A stretch of DNA of 56,781 nucleotides. Origin: Muribaculaceae bacterium. GTDB lineage: Bacteria; Bacteroidota; Bacteroidia; Bacteroidales; Muribaculaceae. The notes below the pieces were generated by a model. The model made no database searches. It was not told where the DNA came from and saw only the letters and a list, made by a program, of their open reading frames with translations. Shown piece after piece: positions 41,330 through 50,533 of the stretch. Numbering within the stretch: position 1 is the first letter of the stretch; each line of letters begins with the position of its first letter. Both the position numbers and the translations under genes were made by a program. The stretch is from the NCBI GenBank assembly GCA_017427945.1, contig JAFRRT010000001.1, forward strand, positions 1-56,781. The letters run 5' to 3'.

Positions 41330-43603
41330 TCAGATTATTCCAAGCATCATGTCAATCAATGTTGTGACATCACCGATTGAGAAACTGCCGTTTTGATTTG
41401 TGTCAAGAACGCGTTCATCGGCTGGCGGTGCTTCTAAACCTAATAATACATCAATCATTAAGGAAACATCTCCGATTGATAAAACACCATCTCCATTAAC
41501 ATCACCCAAGAGGAAGTCATCACCCATCTGATTCAACAGATAGTTTACTCCAGCAAGGGCATCAATTTTGCCGTTGGGACCAAAATGGGCCGATTGTGTG
41601 AAATTGTCCCTAATAGCGGTCTGTGCAATGATGTTTTTGATTTCACTCGGAGACAAATCGGGCTTAATCTGTAGCCATTGCGCAATAATGCCTGCCACGG
41701 TGGGCGCAGACATAGAAGTTCCTGTCATTTCTCCCCATAAACAACGGTTGGGGCCAATCATGACTAGATGGGGATTGGTCATAGGGTTGAGTATCCTAAA
41801 GTACGAGAAGCGGCTTCCTGCAGCTATGACAGTGACGCCAGGAGCGCATACCGTTGGCAATGCTTTACCTGTAGGACCGCAACCTTGGGATTGATAGCTC
41901 GAGTTAGAGTAAATGTTACCGACAATAATATTTGGCTCAATCACGATTGAATCTCTGGTATAAGAATAGTGACTGTTGCGAGCTGCGTAATTGCCTGCCG
42001 AAATGATGGAATCATTGACTGCATAAGTGTTGATGGAGCATTCGTCACTGGGTAAGCAGTAGAAGTTATCAACCCTTGTTAAAGAATCGTCTTCAGAAAC
42101 AAAGACGGGTAGGGTGTCATTGCAGAAGTAGATAGTGCTCGCGGTCATCCACGAGTCAACATAGCAACTGTCGCGTTTTCCTGGATAAATAGTGAACCCG
42201 ATTGAGTAGCGGCTATGATAACAGCCGATGCTATCTACGGTATATGAATTCGAACGTAGGTTGTATAGATATGCACGAATTCCGTACTTGTTTGGCTTGA
42301 CGCTATAACTCATATATGCCTCCATGTAGCCAATGCTGTCGGTGGCTTGATTGGGCCTATAGTAATCCGAAAAAGCATCTGTGTAAATTTTTGCTTCAAG
42401 GTCGTAAATATCAGATTTCCATACAATCTGCCTGGTTTGTTTATCTAAGATGTGGAATTGGAAATATGGACGAACTCCTGGGGTCCTCACCCAAGTTTCA
42501 AACGACATTGAGGGATAGAAGAAAGTGTAATCATCTGGGAAATAATTCTTGTACTGCAACAACTCTAAATTCATTGGAGCCGTCTTAGTGGATGGACCAT
42601 TAGCATATCTTCCGTGCCCATAGAAAAATCCTGCGCAATTCCCGGCCGATATGACAAAAATGCGACCAGGGCCAACCTGCTCAGCTATAGCACGTGACAA
42701 GTAATCAGTTCCGTCATGAATGCCATAGTAGAGGCTTGTGCTGACGCTGATGACACAGGGCTTATCAACGCTGTCGGCGTAGGCATAGATGTATTTGATA
42801 CAGTTTGCAATCTCGGTTTCTGAAATACCGGAGTTCAATGTCTTTGATGCACATAACACAATGTCGGCGCCAGGGGCCATTCCTCCGTAGCCGTTCACGT
42901 GCATACCTGCGGCAATACTTGCAGTGTGGGTGCCGTGAGTGCCATCGCTGTCTGTGGTTAATGTATCGATTTGCTCACCCATGAAAATGGAGCCGGGCAA
43001 TGGAGAGGAACCCAGCAATGCAGGATGACCTGTGGTGTTTTCGGGATCATATACCCTGACAATGCGCCTGCGAGTAGTGTCATCAGCGCATCTGAAAGCT
43101 ATATGTTGATAATCAAATCCTCCATCAATGATGCCTATGATGATACCGCTGCCGTCATAGGCTTGGGGCAAGCCATAGTCTGGTCCATTCAACACTTGAT
43201 AAGCGTAGGTTGCATTTAATGTGCTGTCGGTGCACATCTCCATGACCTTGCTGATTTCAACGTTGATAACACCGGGCAGTTTTGACACTTCAGTAAGGCG
43301 TGAAACTGGAATCTGGGCAGTAACAAAATCCTCAAATTCGCAATTGATGATAACACCTGAATTTTTCAAGGATTTAAGAACCGACTTATTCTCTATTTCA
43401 ATGAAGGCATCAATCATCTCGATGCCTGCTACCATGCGAGGCTGCGCTAATAATGGATAAATACTGTTCGAATTAAAGGAATCCTTATTCAATGAGCGCT
43501 CAAAGAAAAAATGCTTTACTGATGCAGGCAGAAGGCCTTGAAGATTCGCGTACCCCATTGCCAGAGTCAATAAGGTTGCTATTACTAAAAGTGATCTTTT
43601 CAT
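41330..43603 (-). CDS. Secreted subtilisin-like (S8) protease with dockerin-like tail (copy 2)
   Basis: A 757-residue paralog of the downstream gene: signal peptide (MKRSLLVIATLLTLAMGYA), propeptide-like domain, then Asp160 (GIIDGGFDYQH), His223 (HGTHTASIAAG) and Ser630 (MTGTSMSAPTVAG). The C-terminal dockerin-like pair is GDVNGDGVLSIGDVSLMID and LDTNQNGSFSIGDVTTLID; the second loop has Asn-Gln in place of the usual Gly-Asp but keeps the Asp/Asn ligand pattern. It has a good promoter (43629-43659) and probably drives both proteases. Similarity of the pair through the catalytic domain indicates tandem duplication. Confidence 0.88.
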   Translation of the reverse strand: MKRSLLVIATLLTLAMGYANLQGLLPASVKHFFFERSLNKDSFNSNSIYPLLAQPRMVAGIEMIDAFIEIENKSVLKSLKNSGVIINCEFEDFVTAQIPVSRLTEVSKLPGVINVEISKVMEMCTDSTLNATYAYQVLNGPDYGLPQAYDGSGIIIGIIDGGFDYQHIAFRCADDTTRRRIVRVYDPENTTGHPALLGSSPLPGSIFMGEQIDTLTTDSDGTHGTHTASIAAGMHVNGYGGMAPGADIVLCASKTLNSGISETEIANCIKYIYAYADSVDKPCVISVSTSLYYGIHDGTDYLSRAIAEQVGPGRIFVISAGNCAGFFYGHGRYANGPSTKTAPMNLELLQYKNYFPDDYTFFYPSMSFETWVRTPGVRPYFQFHILDKQTRQIVWKSDIYDLEAKIYTDAFSDYYRPNQATDSIGYMEAYMSYSVKPNKYGIRAYLYNLRSNSYTVDSIGCYHSRYSIGFTIYPGKRDSCYVDSWMTASTIYFCNDTLPVFVSEDDSLTRVDNFYCLPSDECSINTYAVNDSIISAGNYAARNSHYSYTRDSIVIEPNIIVGNIYSNSSYQSQGCGPTGKALPTVCAPGVTVIAAGSRFSYFRILNPMTNPHLVMIGPNRCLWGEMTGTSMSAPTVAGIIAQWLQIKPDLSPSEIKNIIAQTAIRDNFTQSAHFGPNGKIDALAGVNYLLNQMGDDFLLGDVNGDGVLSIGDVSLMIDVLLGLEAPPADERVLDTNQNGSFSIGDVTTLIDMMLGII

Positions 43604-43628
43604 AAACCGGAATTATTCATTAAAGGTG

Positions 43629-43659
43629 CAAAATTAGTCAATTATTTTAAAGACAACAA
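43629..43659 (-). promoter_or_regulatory. Promoter of the S8 protease pair
   Basis: On the minus strand, TTG (43659-43657), a 20-bp spacer and TAATTTTG (43636-43629), 26 bp upstream of the ATG. Confidence 0.65.
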
Positions 43660-43672
43660 GATTAAATACTGA

Positions 43673-45352
43673 TTATGTTCCTAAAAGAATGTCAATCAGT
43701 TTGGTTACATCGCCTATGCTGATCTTGCCATCTTGATTCACGTCAGCGTTATAGACATTGATGTCAGTTGCATTTGCTCCGAGTAAATAGTCAATAAGGC
43801 AGGTGACATCGGCAATAGACAGATTGCCGTCGTCGTTCACATCACCAAGTTTTATCTCGGGCTCGTTTGCAATTACCTCGATTTTGAAGGTGAGGTGGTC
43901 TGCATCGAATGTGAAAAGATAGTTACTCCCGTCACCAGTGAAGTAGTAGGAGTAGTTGTTGTTTCGCTTGGCGGTGCTGTACTGTACGCCTGTTATGATA
44001 GTGGTTGTCGATGTGGGGCCATATCGATAAGTGCTGTTAAAAGTGGTCCAATCATTGTTCCACTTGTCGGGTCCACCGTCGGCAAAAACAAAATAGATAG
44101 ATGAATTGATGGCCAGCGTGTCTACGTATGTGCCGTTACCCAGATTGGTCATCATGCTCAATGGGTTTGTCAGGCTCCAGTTGCCCTCACCGCCCACGAT
44201 ATATATGGCTGCGCTATCTGGAACAATCGGGTCTTCTCCATTGCCATCGAGGAAACCGGGCATTTCAAACAAAGCATCCATCACTTGTCCGGTGGCGTTG
44301 TCCCACCATCCGCAATTATACCAGTTTGTCGTGACATGGTTGGTGTAGTTGATTCCATATTCGTTGGCCTCAGGGAACCACCAGTACAAGCCATTCACTT
44401 TACTGTGGGCATTGAGCGTCTCGACAAGGGCAGCGGCAAACGCCTGTTGTCCGGCTTCTGTTGCTGGCCAAGTGCTCTGTAGATCATAAGTGGCCCCGTC
44501 AGGGTAGTAAGCATGTGGATAACCGGTCTCAACAATCTGTATGCTCTTAGTCGGATATGTGTTTTCAAGGGTGGTTAACAGGTCATTGAGCGTGCTCAGG
44601 CCGCCATGCCAGTAAGGATAATAACTCAACCCGATGATGTCAAAATCGGTTGTGTAATCCTTGAGGGTGTTGTAGAATGAGGTCACATTGCTCATGCGGC
44701 TCATCTCGGTGTGGACAACAATCTTGGCATTCGGGCATATTTCACGGCAAGCCATGATGCCTTTCTTTAGATAGTTGGCAAAATTGGCAAAGGTGCCACT
44801 TCCGTAGTTGGCTCCACTGGGATAGCAATGCCCTGTTGGCCACAGCATACCATAAGTCACTTCATTGCCCACCTGGATGAAGTCTGGGGTGGCACCGGCA
44901 GCAATCAAGGCGTTGAGCACACGGCAAGTATAGCTATAGACGCTGTCGCCTAATGCGCTGGCCACAGTCCACGATGCCGGTGTGCTGTGTTGACCGGGAT
45001 CCGTCCATGTGTCACTGTAGTGGATATCCAGCATCAGGTTGAATCCAGCGGCCTTGATGCGTTGACTCAACGCGAGAACATAGGGCAAATCTTGACACAC
45101 GCCCTCACCCTGATCTTCACTGCCCGCTTGTGATGGGTCAACAAAAAGGCGGACCCTCATGGCGTTCAGACCGGTAGCTTTGAGATAACTGAGCATGTTA
45201 GTGATCCTACCGCCGTTTTCGTTAAAATAAATCGCCCCCCGTTCCTCATATTTGGTGAGTAACGAGATGTCACTACCTACATATTTTGTCGTAGCATTGC
45301 TGGCAATGCCTGTCAACAAAACACATATCGTGACGATGCTGATGATTCTCAT
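43673..45352 (-). CDS. GH53 endo-beta-1,4-galactanase with dockerin-like tail
   Basis: A 559-residue secreted enzyme: signal peptide (about 1-20), a GH53 catalytic domain (about 22-365) with acid/base Glu164 (FIQVGNEVTYGMLWPTGH) and nucleophile Glu275 (IQIVETGYPH), then a beta-sandwich-like module (about 385-490; IYIVGGEGNWSL) resembling SusE/SusF-type binding domains. Two dockerin-like repeats end the protein (GDVNDDGNLSIADVTCLID and ADVNQDGKISIGDVTKLID). GH53 enzymes cut the galactan side chains of pectin (arabinogalactan I). No SusCD pair is adjacent, so uptake of its products must use genes elsewhere. It is 32 bp after holA on the same strand. Confidence 0.9.
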   Translation of the reverse strand: MRIISIVTICVLLTGIASNATTKYVGSDISLLTKYEERGAIYFNENGGRITNMLSYLKATGLNAMRVRLFVDPSQAGSEDQGEGVCQDLPYVLALSQRIKAAGFNLMLDIHYSDTWTDPGQHSTPASWTVASALGDSVYSYTCRVLNALIAAGATPDFIQVGNEVTYGMLWPTGHCYPSGANYGSGTFANFANYLKKGIMACREICPNAKIVVHTEMSRMSNVTSFYNTLKDYTTDFDIIGLSYYPYWHGGLSTLNDLLTTLENTYPTKSIQIVETGYPHAYYPDGATYDLQSTWPATEAGQQAFAAALVETLNAHSKVNGLYWWFPEANEYGINYTNHVTTNWYNCGWWDNATGQVMDALFEMPGFLDGNGEDPIVPDSAAIYIVGGEGNWSLTNPLSMMTNLGNGTYVDTLAINSSIYFVFADGGPDKWNNDWTTFNSTYRYGPTSTTTIITGVQYSTAKRNNNYSYYFTGDGSNYLFTFDADHLTFKIEVIANEPEIKLGDVNDDGNLSIADVTCLIDYLLGANATDINVYNADVNQDGKISIGDVTKLIDILLGT

Positions 45353-45384
45353 AATGGCTGTCTTTATGTGGATTGTACTTGAGT

Positions 45385-46461
45385 TTATGAATGCAGTATT
45401 TTATAGATAAGTTCCTTGAGCAGAGCATATTGGTCCTGACGTGACCCAATGCCTTTGCTGCGGGTGTCGCACTCTCGCAGATAACCGATGATGTTCACCA
45501 GTGACTGAATGTTATAGGTGCGAGTGGCCTCAAGAAATTTGCGTGCACGCCATTGACTGCGAGTCCCGATAATTGCCATGATGTTGTCTATCGATTTGTC
45601 GCGTGCTGTCGCCGCAAGCAAAACGTTGGAAAAGAAAGAGAACAACACGGCCACGGAGACTACAGACGGGTTGTTCTTTGGATTGCGCTCAAAATAGTCC
45701 ACAATACGGAAAGCTTTCTCTGCATTGCGTTTGCACAAGGCATCTTCCAACTCAAAATTGTTGAAGTCCTTGCTGATGCCGATGTTTTGCTCGATTAATA
45801 AGGGGGTGATACTCTTGTTGCCTTGTGCCTCTTGTTCAACGCTTTGCCCCTCGGCAAGTATTGAGAGTTTGTCAAGCTCGCTGAACAGGCGGGCGATGTC
45901 GGTGCCAATGTGGTCGGCAAGCATGCTGGTGGCCTTTGTGTCGATATTACATCCTAGTGAGTTCGCGTAGTTGACGATAAGCCCCTCAAGGTCACGGCCT
46001 TCTTTCACCTTGTTTGAGTCAAACACTACACCGCTTTTAGCTGCTTTCAGCGCATCGGTGAATGGCTTGCTCTTGAGGGCTCCGCCCTTATGGCAGATTA
46101 CCAGGATAGTTGATGGCAGCGGTTTTTCGGCATAAGAGGCGAATAAGTCGAAATCGTCTTTGTGCCCCGGTTGCTTGGGAATGAGTTGGGCTTCGCGCAC
46201 TACAACCACTTTGCGCTCCGAAAAAGCAGGGTATTGGCGGCACGAACTGATGACATCTCGCACATTGGCAGTGTTGCCGTAATATATCGATAGATTAAAG
46301 TCACGCTGGTCCTCGGTGAGGGCTGTGTCTATGATGAGTTGCTGCAATCGCTCCATGTAATAAGGCTCTTCACCCTGCAGGATGTAGATGCTCCTGTATT
46401 TCCCTTCCTTAATTTCTTTATTAAGGGTGGTGAATGTCACCGTATCTCGTTTTACTGCCAT
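45385..46461 (-). CDS. holA: DNA polymerase III subunit delta
   Basis: A 358-residue clamp-loader subunit that opens the beta clamp. It matches HolA over its length: the N-terminal ATPase-like domain without nucleotide motifs (YILQGEEPYYMERL, DFNLSIYYG, RKVVVVREAQLIPK), the middle helical domain and the C-terminal helical collar (YNIQSLVNIIGYLRECD). Its size is close to the family norm of about 340. It lies between secreted glycosidase genes with short gaps (42 bp upstream, 32 bp downstream), probably an accidental arrangement common in compact Bacteroidales genomes. Confidence 0.92.
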   Translation of the reverse strand: MAVKRDTVTFTTLNKEIKEGKYRSIYILQGEEPYYMERLQQLIIDTALTEDQRDFNLSIYYGNTANVRDVISSCRQYPAFSERKVVVVREAQLIPKQPGHKDDFDLFASYAEKPLPSTILVICHKGGALKSKPFTDALKAAKSGVVFDSNKVKEGRDLEGLIVNYANSLGCNIDTKATSMLADHIGTDIARLFSELDKLSILAEGQSVEQEAQGNKSITPLLIEQNIGISKDFNNFELEDALCKRNAEKAFRIVDYFERNPKNNPSVVSVAVLFSFFSNVLLAATARDKSIDNIMAIIGTRSQWRARKFLEATRTYNIQSLVNIIGYLRECDTRSKGIGSRQDQYALLKELIYKILHS

Positions 46462-46503
46462 GTCAAATCTGGATTTTGATTTCAGCTTGGATAATCGATA
46501 TAA

Positions 46504-48165
46504 TTAATTCTGGGGCTTGTCTTCATTCTCAAGTACAAGGCTCTTGGCCCTATACGTCCAATTGTAGAGTTTGTAAATCTCCACCAAGCGAGGTAGGCGG
46601 GCCTTGAAATCGTTGTAGTCTTTTTGGTCGGGTTGCAGCCATTGCAACTCAGCAAGTGCCGCCATACGAGGCAGTACCTGATAATCAATCTGCGGCTCGC
46701 AAGTGACATACTCGGTCCAAAGGTTGGCCTGCGCTCCAATGATGTGGTGCCGTTTGTCGGCGGGCAGGTCGGCAGCTACGGGCTCAAAGTCATATACCAT
46801 TTTCAGGGTGGCGCATCCGCCAAAGGCCATGGGCTCATTCCATGTGCTTTTGGTCTGGTAGTGGTCAAAGTACATGGGAGTGTTGGGCGTCATGATGACG
46901 TCATGGCCCAGTTTGGCGCCTTTAGCACCGGGTTCGGCTCCTGTCCAGGACATGATGGTCGCCGATGTGCTGACGTTGCAACCCAGCAACTCGTCCCATC
47001 CAATGATGCGTTTGCCGTGTTGGGAAAGGTATTTCTGAATTTCCCCCGTGAACCATCCTTGCAGGAGTGCTTCGGGACTTTTTCCCTGCTCGGCGACGAT
47101 GCCTACTTGTTTGATACGTTGCTGACACAACGGGCATTCTTGCCAGCGCACACGAGGCGACTCATCGCCGCCGATGTGGATGTATTCACTTGGGAACATC
47201 TGCATGACCTCGTCAAGCACGTTTTTTACAAACTGCAGCGTCTGGTCTTTGCCCACACACAGGATATCGTCGGTCACTCCCCATTGGCACCACACTTCGT
47301 AAGGCCCGCCGGTGCAACCCAGCTCAGGGTAGGCAGTCAAGGCTCCCAACATGTGCCCTGGCATGTCGATTTCAGGGATGATGTCGATGTAACGCTCGGC
47401 TGCATAGCTCACAATGTCGCGGATTTCCTCTTGGGTGTAATAGCCACCGTAACGGATGCCGTCATTAACAGGGGAGTTGTGGCCCAACACGGTCCCCTTG
47501 CGCCATCCTCCTACTTCGGTCAGGCGGGGATACTGCTTGATCTCCACGCGCCATCCTTGGTCATCGGTCAGGTGCCAGTGCAGGCGGTTCATGCCGTGCA
47601 GCGCCATCATGTCAATATAATGTTTGACCGTAGAGACGGGGAAGAAGTGGCGCACGCAGTCCAGGTGCATGCCTCGGTAGCCAAATCGGGGGCTGGAGCT
47701 AACTTGGGCAGCAGGCAAATTCACAACACTTGTTATGCCAACTGGCAGTGATTTGCGCAGCGTCTGGATGCCTTGGAATACGCCGGCTGGCGTTTTTCCG
47801 CTGATTTCCACACCTTTGGCTGTTACGGTAATGGTATATGCTTCGTCGCCATTGATGGTCTCATCAAGCATCAACGTGATGTTGCCTGGGCGTTCTTTGG
47901 TATCGGAGCAGGGCCTTGTACTCAGGTGAATGCCGGTCATTTCCTCGACATATCCGCTCAGCATCATGGCGTTGCGCTCCATGTCGCGGTTGCCTTTCGG
48001 GTAGTTGACGAGGCTTTGCTCTGTAAGCTTGAAGTCATTGCTCTTGATGCCGTTGATGGCGCTGGGCAAGGGCACAACTCTGTAATCTGCTCTATTGCTT
48101 TGTGCTGTTGACGTAATGCTGACAAAGAAAGCCATAGCCAAAGTGATGAGTACGCTTTTTTTCAT
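46504..48165 (-). CDS. GH20 beta-N-acetylhexosaminidase, secreted
   Basis: The start at 48165 gives a signal peptide (MKKSVLITLAMAFFVSITST); the promoter at 48196-48226 excludes the earlier start at 48198. The 553-residue enzyme has the GH20b N-terminal domain (about 25-155) and a TIM barrel with the catalytic pair Asp334-Glu335 (YIHIGGDESPRVRW), RYIDIIPEIDMPGH and HWHLTDDQGWR. It removes terminal GlcNAc or GalNAc from glycans such as mucin or N-glycans, probably in the periplasm. No dockerin-like or sorting tail is present, unlike its neighbours. Confidence 0.93.
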   Translation of the reverse strand: MKKSVLITLAMAFFVSITSTAQSNRADYRVVPLPSAINGIKSNDFKLTEQSLVNYPKGNRDMERNAMMLSGYVEEMTGIHLSTRPCSDTKERPGNITLMLDETINGDEAYTITVTAKGVEISGKTPAGVFQGIQTLRKSLPVGITSVVNLPAAQVSSSPRFGYRGMHLDCVRHFFPVSTVKHYIDMMALHGMNRLHWHLTDDQGWRVEIKQYPRLTEVGGWRKGTVLGHNSPVNDGIRYGGYYTQEEIRDIVSYAAERYIDIIPEIDMPGHMLGALTAYPELGCTGGPYEVWCQWGVTDDILCVGKDQTLQFVKNVLDEVMQMFPSEYIHIGGDESPRVRWQECPLCQQRIKQVGIVAEQGKSPEALLQGWFTGEIQKYLSQHGKRIIGWDELLGCNVSTSATIMSWTGAEPGAKGAKLGHDVIMTPNTPMYFDHYQTKSTWNEPMAFGGCATLKMVYDFEPVAADLPADKRHHIIGAQANLWTEYVTCEPQIDYQVLPRMAALAELQWLQPDQKDYNDFKARLPRLVEIYKLYNWTYRAKSLVLENEDKPQN

Positions 48166-48195
48166 AATCCTGTTAATGCTTGGCGATATTTGTGG

Positions 48196-48226
48196 CAAAG
48201 TTATGCAGATTTGGCGATTTAGGCAA
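48196..48226 (-). promoter_or_regulatory. Promoter of the hexosaminidase gene
   Basis: On the minus strand, TTG (48226-48224), a 20-bp spacer and TAACTTTG (48203-48196). Predicted start near 48189, about 24 bases before the ATG. Confidence 0.7.
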
Positions 48227-48775
48227 GTTTTAGCCCGTCTGATTTATTGGGCTGATGACACTTTTTGATCAGCGCCATGTTCCGTGCTGCTTTTCGTCTT
48301 GTTCCGATGATGAATGTTGTTTTATATTGCGGATAAAAATTTGGAGTGGGGTAGAATCCGCAATTATTTAGAGAATCACTTTAAATAGCTGTGTTTAGTT
48401 TATTGTTATATTGATAGTTATTTCGTGAACTATTATCTTTTCCGGTCCTTTGTGAGTGATGTGGCTGTTTTCAGTAGGAATTAGGGTCGGTTTGTGCTAA
48501 TTCGTACGTTGAGGGCAAATATGGTTGTTAAATTTCTATAAAAGTAATGAATTGTGTGTGAAATTCTTGCTTTTTTATTTTGTATTGTGTGCCAATTACA
48601 CTAATTTTGTGGCACAAATAGGGGGTTGACCATTGTCGGTGGCATTCCATTGAAGGACGGCTTTTTAAAAATCGACAACCAATAGATTAATTCCCAACGA
48701 GTTATAACCTCCTCTCCACGTGCTCATTGCTCTGCTGCGGTGAGCCCCGATACTGCATATTAAAAAACTAACATA
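48227..48775. other. Intergenic region between hexosaminidase and recJ (549 bp)
   Basis: An AT-rich divergent region. It contains a short inverted repeat (ATAGTT/AACTAT, 48414-48433), the recJ promoter with a palindrome (48579-48616), and an untranslated leader of about 160 bases before recJ with GC-rich stretches near 48710-48750. No credible gene or known RNA was recognised. Confidence 0.55.
48579..48616 (+). promoter_or_regulatory. recJ promoter overlapped by a 7-bp palindromic operator-like site
   Basis: TTTG (48579-48582), a 19-bp spacer and TAATTTTG (48602-48609) form a good promoter. TGTGCCA (48588-48594) and TGGCACA (48610-48616) form an inverted repeat with a 15-bp spacer that brackets the -7 element and the probable start site, as expected of a repressor operator. 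Confidence 0.6.
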
Positions 48776-50533
48776 ATGATAAGTAAATGGAATTACTTAC
48801 CTCTAACATCCGACGAACGCATTGCCGAGGAGCAGCTGGCGGCCCAGTTCCCCAACTGCCCCGCTATCGCTCGGCTGTTGGTGCTCCGGGGCTTGAAGAC
48901 GGCGGACGATGTCCACGACTTTCTTTACCCCTCACTCCAACAGTTGCACGATCCGTTCTTGATGAAGAACATGGATCAGGCTGTGGCAAGGCTCAATCAA
49001 GCGTTAGGGGCCAAAGAGAAGATCATGATTTACGGGGACTACGACGTGGATGGAACCACAGCTGTAGCGCTCGTCTATAAGTATCTTCAAAACATTTACT
49101 CCAATCTGGTGTACTATATCCCGACGCGTGACGACGACGGATATGGCATCTCGATGCAGAGTATAGACTACGCCGAGTCGATTGGAGTGAAATTGATTAT
49201 CGTGCTCGATTGCGGTATCAAGGCAATTGACGAGATTGCATATGCCTGTCAAAAAGGCATAGATTTCATCGTCTGTGATCATCATGTACCTGATGATGAG
49301 TTGCCCGATGCTTCGGCTATCCTCAATCCAAAGCTTGTTGACGACACCTACCCCTACAAGGGCTTGTCGGGATGTGGCGTGGGCTTTAAGTTCATGCAGG
49401 CCTTCTCCATGAGCAATGGTCTGGGCAGCATGTACAATCTCGAGGCCATGCTCGACCTGGTTGCAGTGAGCATCGCTGCCGACATCGTTCCGCTCACAGG
49501 CGAAAACCGCGTGATGATGTTCTACGGTCTGCGCAGGCTGAACAACAATCCCAATGTGGGCCTGAAGAGCATTATCCGTACCTGTGGACTCAACCGTCAC
49601 GACTTGACCATCAACGACATCATCTTCAAGATAGGTCCGCGCATCAATGCCTCGGGTCGCATGGAGTCGGGTCAGGAGTCGGTCGAGCTGCTTGTGAGCC
49701 GCAACATGCAAAGCGCGATGGAGATATCTAAACGCATCGACCAGTATAACAGCGACCGCAAGGAGCTGGACAGCCAGGTGACGGTAGAGGCCAACGAGAT
49801 CATCGAGAGCCATGCACAGGTGCTTGACGGCAAGAAGCCCATTGTCATTTATGACCGCAATTGGCACAAGGGCGTTATCGGCATTGTCGCTGCCCGTCTC
49901 GCCGAGTTGTATTTCCGCCCGTCGGTGGTATTGACCTACTATGCCGACGGCGTGGCAACCGGCTCTTCACGTTCGGTGCGCGGCTTTGACGTTTATACCG
50001 CCATCAAGTCTTGTCGTGACTTGCTGGAGACTTTCGGCGGCCATACCAACGCGGTAGGCTTGTCTATCAAGGAGGAAAACATTCCCGAGTTCCGCCGCCG
50101 TCTCACCGCCTATGTCGAGGACCACATCGAGGACGAACAGGTTACCCCGGCCATGGACATCGACTGCGAGATCAAGTTCGGCGACATCAATGGCGCGTTA
50201 TTGCGCTATCTGCGCATGCTCAACCCCTATGGGCCGGGCAACAACAAACCCGTGTTTGTTTCCCGCAAGCTTTATGATGTTGGCTCGAGCAAGGTCGTGG
50301 GCAAGAAGATGGAACACATCAAGCTCGACCTTGTGGATGAGGACGGTAACAAGGTGTTTAACGCCATCGCCTTCGGCCAGGCCGACTATTACGATGCACT
50401 CAAGGCTGGTAAGCCAATAGATATCTGTTACACTATCGAGGAGACTCGACATCGCATGAGCACCACGGTGCAACTTATGGTAAAAGCTATAAAACTCCAC
50501 GACGATGCCGAAACCTTCGAGCCTGACGCTTGA
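48776..50533 (+). CDS. recJ: Single-stranded-DNA-specific exonuclease RecJ
   Basis: A 585-residue 5'-3' exonuclease of the DHH family used in recombination and mismatch or base-excision repair. Metal-binding motifs are intact: YGDYDVDGTT (Asp88, Asp90, Asp92), VLDCGIKA, CDHHVPDDELP (168-170) and the DHHA1 motif GGHTNAVGLS. The C-terminal OB domain follows (about 460-575). It overlaps recQ by 29 bases, a sign of translational coupling of the helicase and nuclease that act together in the RecF pathway. A palindromic site covers its promoter. Confidence 0.96.
   Translation: MISKWNYLPLTSDERIAEEQLAAQFPNCPAIARLLVLRGLKTADDVHDFLYPSLQQLHDPFLMKNMDQAVARLNQALGAKEKIMIYGDYDVDGTTAVALVYKYLQNIYSNLVYYIPTRDDDGYGISMQSIDYAESIGVKLIIVLDCGIKAIDEIAYACQKGIDFIVCDHHVPDDELPDASAILNPKLVDDTYPYKGLSGCGVGFKFMQAFSMSNGLGSMYNLEAMLDLVAVSIAADIVPLTGENRVMMFYGLRRLNNNPNVGLKSIIRTCGLNRHDLTINDIIFKIGPRINASGRMESGQESVELLVSRNMQSAMEISKRIDQYNSDRKELDSQVTVEANEIIESHAQVLDGKKPIVIYDRNWHKGVIGIVAARLAELYFRPSVVLTYYADGVATGSSRSVRGFDVYTAIKSCRDLLETFGGHTNAVGLSIKEENIPEFRRRLTAYVEDHIEDEQVTPAMDIDCEIKFGDINGALLRYLRMLNPYGPGNNKPVFVSRKLYDVGSSKVVGKKMEHIKLDLVDEDGNKVFNAIAFGQADYYDALKAGKPIDICYTIEETRHRMSTTVQLMVKAIKLHDDAETFEPDA

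Noticed and set aside
39025-43603. Possible large direct repeat that could cause misassembly of the two tandem S8 genes
   Set aside because: The two genes are clearly diverged at the DNA and protein level, including different catalytic-site context and tails, so they are not an assembly duplicate.
49004-49867. Minus-strand 287-codon frame inside recJ
   Set aside because: Antisense shadow; all RecJ motifs are on the plus strand.
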